Positions 47,110 through 60,800 of a stretch of DNA of 64,000 bases are shown here, in pieces. The translations under genes were made by a program, and so were the position numbers. The first letter of the stretch is position 1. Each line of letters starts with the position of its first letter. The DNA is taken from assembly GCF_023343835.1 (NCBI RefSeq), contig NC_064444.1:16033219-16097218 (forward strand). Direction: 5' to 3'. This stretch comes from Lagopus muta (lineage: Eukaryota > Chordata > Aves > Galliformes > Phasianidae). Below the pieces are notes generated by a model. That model was not told where the DNA came from and did no database searches. It saw only the letters and a list, made by a program, of their open reading frames with translations.

Positions 47110-50100
47110 CATTTGGAATTAGAAATTCAGTAGTACATTACAGTGAAATAGCTGTCGAGGGATGGGCAATATAGGATATAAATGTGTACTGGATTTATTT
47201 AGAAATCTAGGTTAGCTTTTCTATCACTACAAAGCCCTCTGCCTTTTCAGAACAGTTTACAGCCTATTATCCACACTTTTCCTTCTTTATCAGCAGGCTA
47301 CCCCACCATAACATAGAAAGATACAATCAGAATACAAATTGTATGCATATCTTACAGTGAACATAAATTGGAGAAACAGAGACTTAAACCTTTACTCTGC
47401 ACATGGAGCCAATGCTGTTTGGAGCTTATTAACTTCATGAACACGAAGCACTTCACACAGATATAGGTTGCATCATGCACGTGGTCAACCCAGCTCCACG
47501 GGGTTCTCTCAGTGAGAGACATTCTCAACATGTCTTTGAGTTCACTGAGATCATAAAACTGGCTAGTAATCAGCTAATAATCAGTTTATAGCTGATGTCC
47601 TCTTCACACTCAGTGCTTCCCTTTTATAACTAAAGGATTGTTTTTACTGTTGTTTTGTGGGGGGGTTTTATTGTGTTTTTCTGTTTGTTGTTTTTTCCAA
47701 CCGTATTCTGAGAAGATACTGCTTCTAAACTGGCTGCATTTGCCAAATAATCTGCACTGCACACTATCCAGACATAAATCTACTTACAGAGAACTATCAC
47801 GCGGATGAACCATTACTATTTTCACCAATGCCAAAAGCAAAGATAGCTGTCTCCTGAGAATCCTTCTCTGTAGCCTTCCCAATTAGTCCTGCACCACGGT
47901 CAACAGCTGTTGTTCCTTGAGCTGAAGGAAATTTTCCACCAGTTACTCCCAGGACAGGTCCAGTGCACTCAGTAGGACAGCTCCAATCCAGTGGAGTAAA
48001 GGGCAGTGGTTTAGTAACCATTCTGTCACAACACATAAAAGGCAGCCAATGCTTCAGTGAAATGCCACGATTTAAACACCAGTCTGAACTAAGAATCACG
48101 CGTTATATTTTGTAACTCACTAACACTATTTTTTGTTTAAGATGCATTTTCTTCCTGCTATTTTGTCATGACTTAACAGGGCAATAATCACCTGTAAATG
48201 TAAGCAATTAACAGCAACAGTGCTGTTCTGTAAATCAGAAGAAAGTACATCCTTTGGGCTGATTTTAAACAAATTAGTTCTACTACAAACATAAGCATGC
48301 ATGTTTTTAGCAGCAAAGAGAGAATGAAAGAACATCCTTCTGAGTTTGGAAGAGGCTAAACCAACAAATGACCAGGCACTGGGTGCTGTGGGATGTCTGC
48401 AAGTGGAGAGATGTCTACCTGCAGAAGCAGTCTGCTCCAGACTGGTCATATAGAAAGCTCTGAGCACTAAGGTATTTCAAGGTAGCAAATTGTAGGAATG
48501 ACAGAAATACTGAATTAAAACAATCCTCCCAAACCAACAAAAAACAGTGACTCTGAGATTGACAGAAATATAAGGGAGGGTCGAGCAGAACTGGAAGCAT
48601 CTCAAAAGCTGCCAAGAAAGTTTCTGCAATAGCAGAGCTTGCCTCATGTGCTGTTACTTATAATATATCTCCCTCTGGCACTACCATTTAAAACACAAGT
48701 GAGAGCAAAAACGGCATACCAATATGACAGTGGGAAAAAGAAAACAACTAAATGCCAATCAACCTCAGTAACCTGCTCAGCACAAAACTTCCTCATAAAA
48801 TACACCATATTCTGTACAAAAGAAACGTATTCCTGAAATCTAAAGTATGCATTCTTCCATGGGAGCAGTGCTGGAGATAACAACCAAGAATTCAAGATTT
48901 CAAGACTTGGGAGTTTACTTATCCACAGCCACAGTAACTGAGTGTGCAACCATTCAACAGGACACCGCAGCTTCTGCATCAGCTTAACAAACACTAGGAA
49001 AGCTTTATCCTCACAGCCTGCTGATAGAGCCTCAGGATCATCCTTTCACCTCTTTTTGCAAATGCCCAGATTGCTGTTACACTTCTAACACTTCAGCCAA
49101 CTTGCCCATGCTCAGACTAACAGACAATCAACAAACCACTCTGAGAAGATAAGAATGAAAGACTGCACGTCACTACAGTTCCATGTTTCCTCTGCTAACC
49201 CTGCTGCAGACTGTCTGCACAATGAACTGGAGGATGACAAAACAAATCTCATGAGCTTTCTGCTCTCTGTTGCTGCCCAGTGCTTTCCTCTAGGTTTCTC
49301 AGAATTACTCCTGAGTGACTAACTCACTTGGACAGCTAAAAACTTCAGAATACTGCCAAAATAAACTTAAAAAATTAAGAGGATAATTCTTTTAATCTGT
49401 ATTAGCCTGGAGCTTGGCAGCACGTTCCTGGAGTTATCTGGAGGTGGTCTCCTCTTCTACCAGACAGGAATTCACAGTATTAAGCTGAGTGGGCTTATGT
49501 GGGGGGTTTGTAAACACTGCTTTAACCATGGACTGCCTCACAGCCTTATTCAGTCTTCCCCATGCCCATTACAACCACCATAACACTGCTGCCAAAAGGG
49601 CTGAAGCTAGAAAGCAGCTCTGCATTCTGTATTTGGAGACTAGACAACAATGAAGAGTGGGTGCCTTGATTGCAACAAGTTTCTGATCACTGCTAGCCAA
49701 AGAATTAGGAAATTCAACCATAGGTTTTCCACCCATTGTCACATCACAGTCAGTAAAGTCATGGAGACATTATTTCTCCTGTGGTTGAATTTATAACAGA
49801 CGATTCTGGCCACTGTCTCTCTCCATTGTTCTCCTTTCCAAGTCCCTCTATTTGTCCTGCACTGGATCTCACCACAGCAGAGCCCACTGCCACAGGACAG
49901 CAGCTGACTATTGCATTAGGAAGCCAAGCCGAAGTAATTTATGCAGAGGCAAGCCTTGAGTATAGAAGGAAGAAATTCATTCTGCTTTCTAACTGTGCTC
50001 TATGCTCTAACTCTTAATCTTTTAAAGAAAGAGGGTGACTTCCCACTATTTGAGGCCTATTTTTACATGGATATTCTGTATTATGGATGGAAAAAAATAG

Positions 50101-53100
50101 GAAATTGGTAGCAAGACTGGTAGGGTCCATGCTTGATTTGCTGTATTTGTATCTTAAGTGAAACCAGAACATTATTAAATAGAGCTTTTTCATTTCAATC
50201 TCAGTACTCCCTTGGCTATCAATAAATGCTACACAGTCTACCTTTCAGTGATAGTTCAGTATAACAAAGTACCTACAACCTAAAAAGTGTTTGAGTTGGA
50301 AAGCCATGTAATCATTTAAACTATAACTTCATTTATTATATATTTCTCTTAGTAAATACACATAGGCATTTATAGAAATATTTAATATATGCAGTATTCA
50401 TTTAAATATGGTGTAATTGTATTAAGCAGAAGTTCAAAATTTTAAGTGGACATGCAATGCCTGGTAAACAGACAGCAAGAAATGTCAGTGTGTCTGAAAT
50501 ATTAGCATCTAAAATAACTACAACCGTGTTGCAGAAAACAGAGAAATTAGGTATAGTAGGGCTTAGACACTTATTTTATCTAAATCTCACAGAAAATCTG
50601 CTACAGGCATAGGAAATCAGTAGCACATCAGGATTTAGGTCACATGTTCTAAAATATTTAGGAGCCAAAAAACTGCAGATTAGCCTAAACTAACCCACAT
50701 AATCACTTCCTGCTTAACCCCATAGCATTTTATAAAACACCCAGCAGGTATCTAGCTATTTTGCCACCTTATTTTTGGCTATTCTATACATCATCACACA
50801 TACTGATGTGGTTACATTAAACTGAAGACTTCTAAACAAGTCTACTTTATATCCTTTTTAAAACCATTTACTCTTCAGCATATACTGATGCTTTTCACCA
50901 CAGAGTCATGCTCCCAGTAGGTACTCCTCACTTTATCTGCAATAAATACAGCATATCATACAAATGATACACAAATGATTTTGAGGCAAGCATGCTTTTC
51001 TGAAACATAACCAAGCATAAAAAAAACTCGAGCAAAAATCTACAAGATCATCGTATGAAATCACAGCTGAAGTCACTAATGAACTGACAACTTCTGAGCT
51101 TCTGATATCCCTGATATCCTTCTGATATTCTGATATCAAGATCTGAATCTGCATTTCTTCTTTACATTGCAATCCCAACTGACTTTTAGAGGTGAGAACA
51201 GAGTAAAGAGCTGGATCCACCACTCCTCATGTTTGGGATCTGAAGAGGAGTGAACATTTCCACATGAAGATGCCAACAGCATGCATGAGCTGATTTTAGC
51301 AGGGAAGTGCAAAGCAAGTTTTCTTTTCCTAGTAAATAATCAGAGATTTGGAGCAATATGAACACATCATCATAAATCCTTCATTTGGGATCTCTGCAAT
51401 CATAGATAATAACTACACACCAGTCTCATAGACACCTGCAGATTGTATTCCTATCAGATCACCTTCAGTACAATAAACACAATTGATTTTTCTACTGTCT
51501 TAGCAATCCTTCGCATTACATTATTGAAAGCCCCACTCACCAATCCATCCAGAAAGCTATCAAACATGGACTGGTGATAATTCTATCAGATCTTTATTCA
51601 CTCATGAGATAAACAATGTGGTGGATTTTAACCTGTTGAAAGCTTAAGTCGTTTAGGGCTAATAACCAAGCCATGCAAAAGCATTTATCAGTTCTCACAA
51701 CAGATTAAAATAGCAAACAGAACTGGACAGGCAGGGTAAAACTCTGCAGCACTCTTCCTGTGCACAGTGGGAAGCTTGCCTGGCAATCTGACATCACTCC
51801 GTGCCTTTGTCTATACCATCACTTTTCCAGCTGTGAAGGTAACACCAACAGTTCTGAGCACAAGTGGTTTTGCAGCTGTGCAATACTAAGCTCCCACAAC
51901 ATAAAAGAAACAATTCTTTTTTCCCTCTTTGAGAAGAGTTTTTCTATCAAGTCTGGCTTGAGACTGCACATTTGAAGTCTACTTTTCTTAAAGGAGGAGG
52001 AAATCAAACAAACAAAACCAAACAACACACTGGTAGCTGCGAAGTTGGCCCAGATGATGTCAAACAACCCAAGCAACCACGGTTTCCTCTGGCTTTTGCA
52101 TGTGCAAAGGAATCCTATCATGCTACAAAGAAAGAAACACATCGTTTTGGAGAAAAGGGTTCCATATAACTTGTTCCCAACATCCCAGAAGGGAACATGT
52201 CCCCCAGACATCCTTCCTTACCAGACATCTCTGGAGAGCAGGCCCCAAGTATCTGAGACTGCCTTGGTCCAGTCACAGCTTCTACCAGCACAGTGCTGCC
52301 TACTGGGAGCCACGCAACAGGGAACACCAAGAACAAAAGCTACACAATGAATTCTGTTGCTAAACCACCATTCAAAAAGCAACCTGAAAAACAGTTAAGC
52401 TGAACTGCTGATGATACTTTGCAATTAACGCAGGCCAGTGTGACTTTCTCGGAAAACTTAGAAGCATGAAAGTCCCAGCACACTTTGCTTGAATGTGACA
52501 AAATACACTGGAGACACAGCACTGCAGGCAGTGCTAAGTAAAACTATTTGCACTCACTAAATAACTTCGGAGAACTTATTTGCACTAATTGACAAAATAC
52601 GTAACTCCAAAGTTAAGTCTGGATTCAATTAGGAGGAAAATCCCGTAACTGGATTCAGGAATGTGAAAAGTTCCTGCAAACACAGGAAAGAATACTCCCA
52701 AAATTGAAAGGTTTGTGGATTTTGTAACCTCACAGAGCCTCTGTGTGTGAAAAATGAAAATATTTCTTTTAAAATAATCCTAGTCCTTCAAAAGTTCTGC
52801 TCCATAAATTCCAGCCGTGCAAAACTAGATGTGGCCTCTGGAAATTAAAACTATAATCATAACAAATATTGTTAAAATATATTATGTTTCTGGGGCACAC
52901 TGGCAGCTTTTAGTATTCCTGAGAAAACTCTGTGTCTATTCAAAGGCTGTTGCACCCACACAGTGATGTTCTGAATTCATGGGGATTTTTTCTTTCCTTT
53001 TATGAAGCTGAAGTGCTCAAGAGTCAAGGGAATGCATCCTTTCTCTCCTTTTTCAACCTTACAAGTAAACACTAAGACTAACTCACCTTCCTCATCTCTC

Positions 53101-54200
53101 TTAGGAATATTGAATTCTTCTTCATTAGTACTTTACTCACTGATGGCAAAGGTTATGCTTTACAGAACCTGAAGGGCTTAAGAACATACATGACACAACA
53201 CCAAATTAGTTGTTCATTTCTGAAATTAAGCAGTTCTTCTCACATATTGAATTGGTATTGATTTCTCTACTTCAGAAATTAAAGACAGTGATTAATACCT
53301 CCAGTGTAAGTATACAATGAATCCTGACTAAATACTTCAGTAGCTATGTGAATAGGTCTCCCAGTGCAGTAAAAGAATCCAGACTGCAAGCTCCATATTC
53401 CTTCCTCAGCATAATGCAGCCTCATAGGAAAACCACCTTCCCGCATTTCCTAATCAAAATTTTATGAGAAAAAGGACCCTCCTGAGCTTCACACTTTTAA
53501 TGGGAATAAATTTCAGTATTGCAAAAATGAAAATCACCCCAAACAGACCAACAAAAAATGCTGTTCTCAGGTATACATGGAATGTGCTACATACCATACA
53601 CGGTTAGCAAACTACTCAAAACTTCTACTTAATTTTCTCTTTGAGAAGATCTATCGTTAAAATAACTGCAGTGGGTAAAGAAGTAGCCCCAAGAAACAGC
53701 CACAATGATTTAATACCTGTATCCTTACAAATAATGTAGCTCCCTTGCTTGCCAATGCTAAAATTCTTAAGAATCATATTTAAATAACAGAGTATGACCT
53801 GAATAACTGTGGCACAAGCTGACCTTAATGTAGTCCACTGTGAAAATACCATAGGAACTTCTGCAAAAGTTACTGAGGAAAGAATATAACTGAAGTTCAT
53901 TCAACTTGAAGAGCCTCACTTTTTCTTAAGCTTGGAAATAGCTGGCATCGTCCTAGACCCCTACATATAATCCCAAGGCAGGCAGCTCATTCAGAAGGGC
54001 ATTTATGAAGTGTATATGTAAACTGCAAGCGTCCCTGAAGTTCAACAACAGAAAAGCTTTTGCAGTGCAGAGAAGCATCGTTACAACAATTGATGGGTTT
54101 AGGGCAAACCCACGGAGAACTACTGCAGTTGACACAGCATCGCTTCTAGCTTCATTTTATATCCAGACTCAGCACGCAGGCTGTCACATACAAACATTCG
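47110..54200. other. Intergenic region downstream of MMP2, no gene recognised
   Basis: The open frames in this stretch are short and resemble no family I know. The longest is about 130 codons. Composition is AT-rich with no clear CR1 copy. A short GATATC-rich cluster (GATATCC, CTGATAT) occurs near 51105-51140. Confidence 0.65.
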
Positions 54201-54225
54201 GAAAAACAAGAGTGATGTTCAAATA

Positions 54226-54870
54226 TTTCGGCCGACGCGCGGCTTCCAGCTGAGCCGGACCCCGAGGCCGGTACCCGGGCGAACGCTGCCGCTCGCAGGC
54301 TGCAGCGGGTCACTGCACGGCCAGCGCGGCGCCCGGAGCGCAGCGAGCCTCAGAGCCCGGAACGGCTGCGTCCCTCCGACGCGCCAGGGGCTGCCAAGCA
54401 GTGGGCTTGCAGGATTTTGTTCTCTTTGTGTCGGTGATTTTGGGGTAGTACCAAGCTATTGAGGAAGACAAAGGGTATTTAGAACATTAAAAGGAAAGCA
54501 TATTTTGTTGGGAATAAGTGTGAAAAGGCATTTACAAAGACATCGCTTTAAAGAGAGGGAAAACGGTCACACCGCCTTCCACGACCCTCCCATACAGCCC
54601 CATATACACTCCATACCGACGCAGGGGAAGCGTTTCCCCCAGCTCGCTCCCCTCCCCTGCTCATTTCGGTACCCAGCCGCTCACGCCAAAGCAGGAACGG
54701 CACCCAACACCCCGCAGCCCCCAGCCAGGAGAGGGCGGGGAGGGGCTGAAAGCGGCTGCAGGCATTTCCTCCTCGTGGGAGGTACGGCCCGCAGCGCCGC
54801 CTGCCAGCCCGAGGAGCAAAGCGGGTCTGTGGAGCGGCACGGCGTGCTGCCAGTAAAACTCTGCGCCTCA
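54226..54870. promoter_or_regulatory. CpG island, probable promoter of an adjacent gene or lncRNA
   Basis: Two blocks, about 54226-54400 and 54550-54870, are GC-rich and dense in CpG (for example GGCCGACGCGCGGC and CCAGCGCGGCGCCCGGAGCG). The rest of the window has very few CpGs. They are separated by about 150 bp of ordinary sequence. A CpG island this isolated usually marks a promoter. By mammalian synteny it could belong to LPCAT2, but neither strand shows an LPCAT2-like first exon, so the gene and direction stay open. Confidence 0.65.
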
Positions 54871-57800
54871 GCAGTGTCCCAGCCATGCTCTGTTTGTATT
54901 CCAACCCATTATCTCTAGTTGTTCTTCCAAACGTGCACGCTGTTAAACTATGTTTTAAACAGACACCGCCTAAATGTAATGTTAACCGGTCGTCTACCCA
55001 AGCATAATTCAACATATGATACTGATTAGTTCACTCTAGAATTGGCCTTCCAAACCTTGCCAGGTTTTGGTTTTTGTTTGTTTGTTTAATAGAGATTTTG
55101 GCACATGACTAGTGTGACCAATGCTCAGCCTGGAGAAGAGAGATTTAAGCAGGCTGTGCCTTGGAACGGAGCTGCAGCAATTGATGGCTGCTGCACACTC
55201 ACTCACACCCCTACACACATCTTAGAGAACAGATGAGGGCAGGCAGTGCCAACACAGTTTTGGATTCAAAACAAAACTGCAGAGTTACAGGCCAGTCGCT
55301 CCAGAGGGTTAACCAAAACGTACAGAGGCCATAAGTGAGGATACTGTAAATGGCAGAGTGCGTCAGCGCCCTAAAGCAGCAGCCACGTGGTGATCTCCAT
55401 AGACATGATGGCTGTTTCTTCTTTGGGAAGCCAGTATTGGCCTCGTCTTCCCAGTGTTGCCCCACCCTGTCCATCACTTGGCCATGGATCCTATGGGGAA
55501 GCAGCTCTTCCTCTGAAACCACACAGCTGTCCCTGCACTTAGTTAGACTGCAACATTTGAAGCATCACAGAAATGCCAAGATTAATGAATTATTGACAGG
55601 ATAACGTAAATACTCAAGCAGCTCAAAACTTGAAGATGAACTACCTTATTACTAGGGAGGAAATGCAAAGGTCATCTTTCTGCTTTTTATGCAAGAAAAG
55701 AAAAGAAAATCACCCGAAGAAACGTCACAGATGAGGTAACAGATAACATACTATAGACTGAACTACTGAACTCCACTCCAGCATTTGGGCACATTTCACA
55801 CAGTTATCATGATAGAAAATCAATTCAAAGCATGCTCCTGGTAGGCTCTTTACTGCAGCACGTTTGTCAATGAACAGAAATGTAACTGTGTCTCTATGGC
55901 ATTTCATTATTTGGAGCTGAAGAATGCCTCTAAATAGTTCCCTCTCACACAGATTAATCTATTCTCTCCCAGTTTCTAATATCCATCGTGACCTAATCTA
56001 CATCAGCAAGATGCCTTCATTTCCCAGATGAAATGGGTATATTCTATTAACATGTTTTATCAATACCTCAGTCCTGGTGGCTATTTGCAAACATACTTAC
56101 AGTTTACCAGCGTGCAAGGTTTTCTTACTTATTAGGGGAAAAAACACTGACTTAAACACCACAGCCTTACATTACAGAAAAAGGTCAGATGTCCTTCCTT
56201 TCCATTTGCATGGCACTTTAAAACAACTCAGTTTTCACAACAGCTTTGGGGAAGGAAGGGTTAAAGTGAAGGTGTTCCCCCCACCAAGTCCTTTAGAATA
56301 CCACGTACCCATTTCAACATAAAGTGCTTCATGAAATTCTAACTGTATTTGTGCTGAGTATTGGTTTGGTAGCTTTTGCTCATGAAGGAATGTTGAGATA
56401 ATTTAGCCTGAACTCCTTCACCGACTCCTCAAATTTCAGCCCACTGATTACTACATTGTTGTCACTTTTAGATAAGGGATAACTCTTGATTTAAAGCCTA
56501 TAAAATGTCAAGAACTTACCACATCCCATGACTTCTCCTTTAAGCAGCTCTGTTTCCACAATGCCATGAACAACAGCTTATTTTTTTATCCAACATAAAG
56601 GATATGAAGAAACCACAGGACATGACTGGATTCCAAATCCTGCTGTTTACGAAGTATGTGTAAACATACAAACCCTGGTAGCTGAGCATCTATCCAAAGC
56701 CCTGTATCACATCTCAACAGCTTAAGAGTTATACTGCTTATACAGAATTTCATTTCAAGTACAGACTTTGCTTTCAGTGAATTCCTTCATTACACACTTT
56801 TTACCTTTCCATATAATTGTCAGCACATGTATGTTAAAACACACTTCACTGTAGTTGGTTGTTGGCAACTTTGTTTGTAGAGTATTGGCTAACTCAGGTT
56901 CTCAGTGGTGCCTTAAGCAGAAGCTACATCTTCCTGGAACCGAAGACTAAACAAAGCCAACTTCACGTTCTCAGCTCAGGAAATGGGGTGGGAAGAAGGG
57001 AAAGAGGGGATGAAAAAGAAAAAAAAGAACACTTCTACAAATCTTCACCACAATTACCAAACTAAAGCACTTCTTTCTGCCGTTTATGCACAGCTTGACT
57101 TCTGGCAGCTGAGCTGCGCTCTCAGACCACAAAGTAATTGTATTTTGGTGCATTATGTACATGTTGGATAGATAGGCTACAGCATAGCATTATGTTTTAT
57201 GGCATCATGCTCTGTGTTATTCAGATTTAATTTATGCTAACTTAGCAGTACTACCACTGAACTAATTAATCCTCAGGGCGTACCTGGGGAGTCTGCTGTG
57301 GAGCTGAGGAGACATCTGCTAATCTTCAAGACTTGAGTGGCAAGCCATGGACAAGGCATGGTGGAAGGGGTCATAATCATCACTTCTCCAGAAAATAACG
57401 GGAACTTCAGCATCCATGGCAGTATGTTCTAGCTTATTACACAAGACATTCCCAAGTGAATGACAATCAATCCAGCATGCAACAGTGCAGCTCAAGATAG
57501 CAGTCAGCTTCTTCTTTATTTCAGCAAGAATTCTACCCATTCTGTACCACAGAAATACTTAGCAGTATTTGATCAGCCTGCTGTGTACAGGACATCAGCA
57601 ATTATTCACATTGCTTTTTTTTTTAAATGAAACACAATAAGTTGGAATGTTATTGCATGACTGCATGCTAAGATCCATGACTTTTCTTGTAGAAGTTCCT
57701 TAAACATGATTAGCTTCCCCTCCTTGATATTTTAAACTTGGCCAGAAACCTCGAGCTCAGCTTTGCTACAAGAGGAATTTCCTCATACTTGGGAGAAGCT

Positions 57801-60800
57801 CTGCAGTTCAGGCTATCCAGGCATCCTTAGAGGTCCTGATATATACTTCAATTTGTACATGCAAAGACAGAATGTTTGCTTTCAGATAGAGAACAAGAAA
57901 CTGAAATCTCCAAAAATAACCTGAGACTTTTCTGGTGTTTCCATCCCTCCTTCACTCAACTTCATTCTTCTACAATTACATGCAATCTGCTTTAGGTCTG
58001 TGTGAAAAACAAGCCACTTGGCTTTCATGGATAGGCACTGCTGCAATGAAAGATTTGCTAAACCAGCTTGGGAATCGATCCAACCTCATAAAAAAAAAAA
58101 CACCATCAGATTTTAGAAAATGACAACGCCAGGCTTTTTCAGTCCCTGAATAACTAAGCTGTCAACACAACTCCGAACACAACACAGGTAGCAATATTAT
58201 TATTATTATACTAGCTTAGTGTTTTTCTCTGGAAAGAATAAGAAGGGGAAAAGAGCTCAGCTTAACAGATAAAGGTTGTCTCACCTGCAAAATTACACAA
58301 AAGCTCTCAGATGCCATGCAGAGGAGGGCAGTATAAAAGCACCAGCTGAATATAAAGCTAAAATTGAGACCGTGCCCTTCATTCTGAAAGTATGATTCAA
58401 GTGATACTTCTGCAAAGAAAGGCGTCACAAATTCACCCTGTTAAACTCTGTCCTCTTTACTTGTCATCCCACTTGCTCCTTCAGTTGACCCTTAAGAGAT
58501 CTAAGTGAAGCACACAGAGATGACTGCCAGAGAAATTTGCAAACATTTAAAATATATCTGCAACTGTTCTACAGATGTCCCAAGGATGTAAGCCTGATTT
58601 CTTGGGAAACCAAAAGCTGTGACTGAGAAAGTTCAGGAGAGTTATTGAGGGAGATTTCAGACAAGGACAATGCTGGCCTTGCACTTAGAAAAGTCCTTTG
58701 ACACCAGAGATAGAAACTGAAACACAACTGGCAGCAAAGCATTAACACCTCCAGCACCCAACGTGAATGCATTAATGATTACCCTAACCCTTGCCACCCT
58801 CTGAGCAGCGTTCTAAGTGGGTAAAAACGCTATCAAGGAAAACGTGAATAGAAAGCATTCTAATGGAAAAACTTAAATGCCTTTTACTAAGGTGCGATAA
58901 GCACTCAGACATAAATCTTGTGCTGCACCACATCTGCTAAAAGTGAAGCTATAAAATCTAGAGTAAGATGTTAAAAAAAAAAAAAAAGAGGGGGCTAAAT
59001 GAGTTCATTAGTGTCCTTTAGAAGTTATTGGCTTCCTCCCTTCTCTCATTGTCAAACCTTGAAGGTACATAAAAACTTAGTGAAGATAATTCTCTACGGC
59101 ATTTTTGCTCTATGGCCATGAATGGCAGCCCAACAAGTACAGAGAGAGATTTCAGATATTGAATTCCATAACTCATGGCCCATGTGTTTTAGTTTGCTTG
59201 TAGGGATTTACCACTGTGGTGAGAATACTTTTTTTTTTAAAGAAAAGGCAAACATTGCTATTTACATCGAGAACATAATTCCCTGCCTCCTGAAACGTGA
59301 GCTCTTAAGAAAAGCGTTCATTGAAATCTAAATGCAATAAGGCAGGGGTTCTGTAGATTGCAGATATGCATGGCAGCGTGGTTTTCTTGAGAGGTTCTTT
59401 GTTTTGCTTTATCATTTTTGACATTTCATATAGCAATTTATGAGCTTTTGCAGAAGAACACCAGAGCAGCACAAAGCACAGGGGTGGGAGAGGTTCATGT
59501 TAAGTATTATTAAAAGATCTTCCTTTCCAAAATAAGAAATGAATGCAAAGGTATAAAACCATCTGCCAACACAGATCCTTTACAAAACATCAGAAACATG
59601 GGATACTCTGATACTTAATAAGAAAGTCACCTGTAACATCAGTCCAAGTTCTACTTGTTTTATGGGTGTTCAGTGGTCAGATGAGACACTGCACCCTGAT
59701 TTAACAAGACAGTACACAGAGCTTAGAAGAACTTTCTGGATTTGTCAGTCATTTGTATGGCAAAAGAATCCAGCTGACATGGCCAAAGCACAGCTTTGCA
59801 GGTCCAATTCTGAGGAGTCGGAAGCCCCCATCCCAAAATCAAAATCAGATTTTAAATATTTACATTAATATTCACTTTCATAGCAACACTGAGATTAACA
59901 TTACTTTTAAATCATGATAAAGGCAGCTTCTGGAAGTGATTTGTTGCTCTGCCTCTCCAGCCCATTTGGTGACTGCTGTGATATATAAATTGTTCACAGA
60001 TCTACATACCCTGAAATTCTTCAGAGCAAGAGCCACGTTTCTTGTTTGACTTGACTGTCAGAGACATACCCCAATTATCAATACATATTAAACTATACTT
60101 ATGTTGGGATAAATTCCTACAGATTGTTTTGCTGTTGTTTTTATTATTTCCTCTCCTTTTCTTTCTGTTGAGTTTCTCCCCATCTACCATTGCTCCCAAT
60201 TTCTACATCAATGATGCGCAGTATTTGTAACTCCTTTCATGGATCATATGATCTATTTTAACTGCATACATATTTCTATCTTTTGTTCACTTACTGCCAA
60301 AATGTCTATAGGCTGTTCAAGTGTTCTTCACATGTTTTTATATCTGGAAACAGCACTAAACATAGCAGTCTCCTTCAAATTCTGGCTTAATAAAACCCTG
60401 AGTAATTCACTAACATATTGAGCTGTACTGCACATAGAAAAGTCCTTTGACACCAGAGATACTGAAGTACTGGAGCTAGGACTGGCACTGCATAATGTAG
60501 CTTTTCAGAAATGCTAGATCTCTTGTTTTGGAAACTCTTTCATTTACTTAAAGCTTCCTGATAAATGGCTGGATCATCTTCAAGCTGAAATCAGTGACAT
60601 AATTGCCTCTGACTGTACTAAGAACAAGGCTCCAACACCACCAACCCAAGGCTTTATGATTTTCAATGGCTCTGTACAAATCGCAGGCATTAAGAAATGT
60701 GTCTCCACCTCAAAATTAAATCCTTTGGGTGTGCAGCAGTAGATAAAACCACTTTGCACTGAGATAGCACTTTCTATTTCAATGCCTTTTACAATTGATT

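Noticed and set aside
47797-48099. Open frame of about 100 codons on the minus strand downstream of MMP2
   Set aside because: It has an AG upstream that could act as an acceptor, but the polypyrimidine tract is poor and the translation resembles no family I know.
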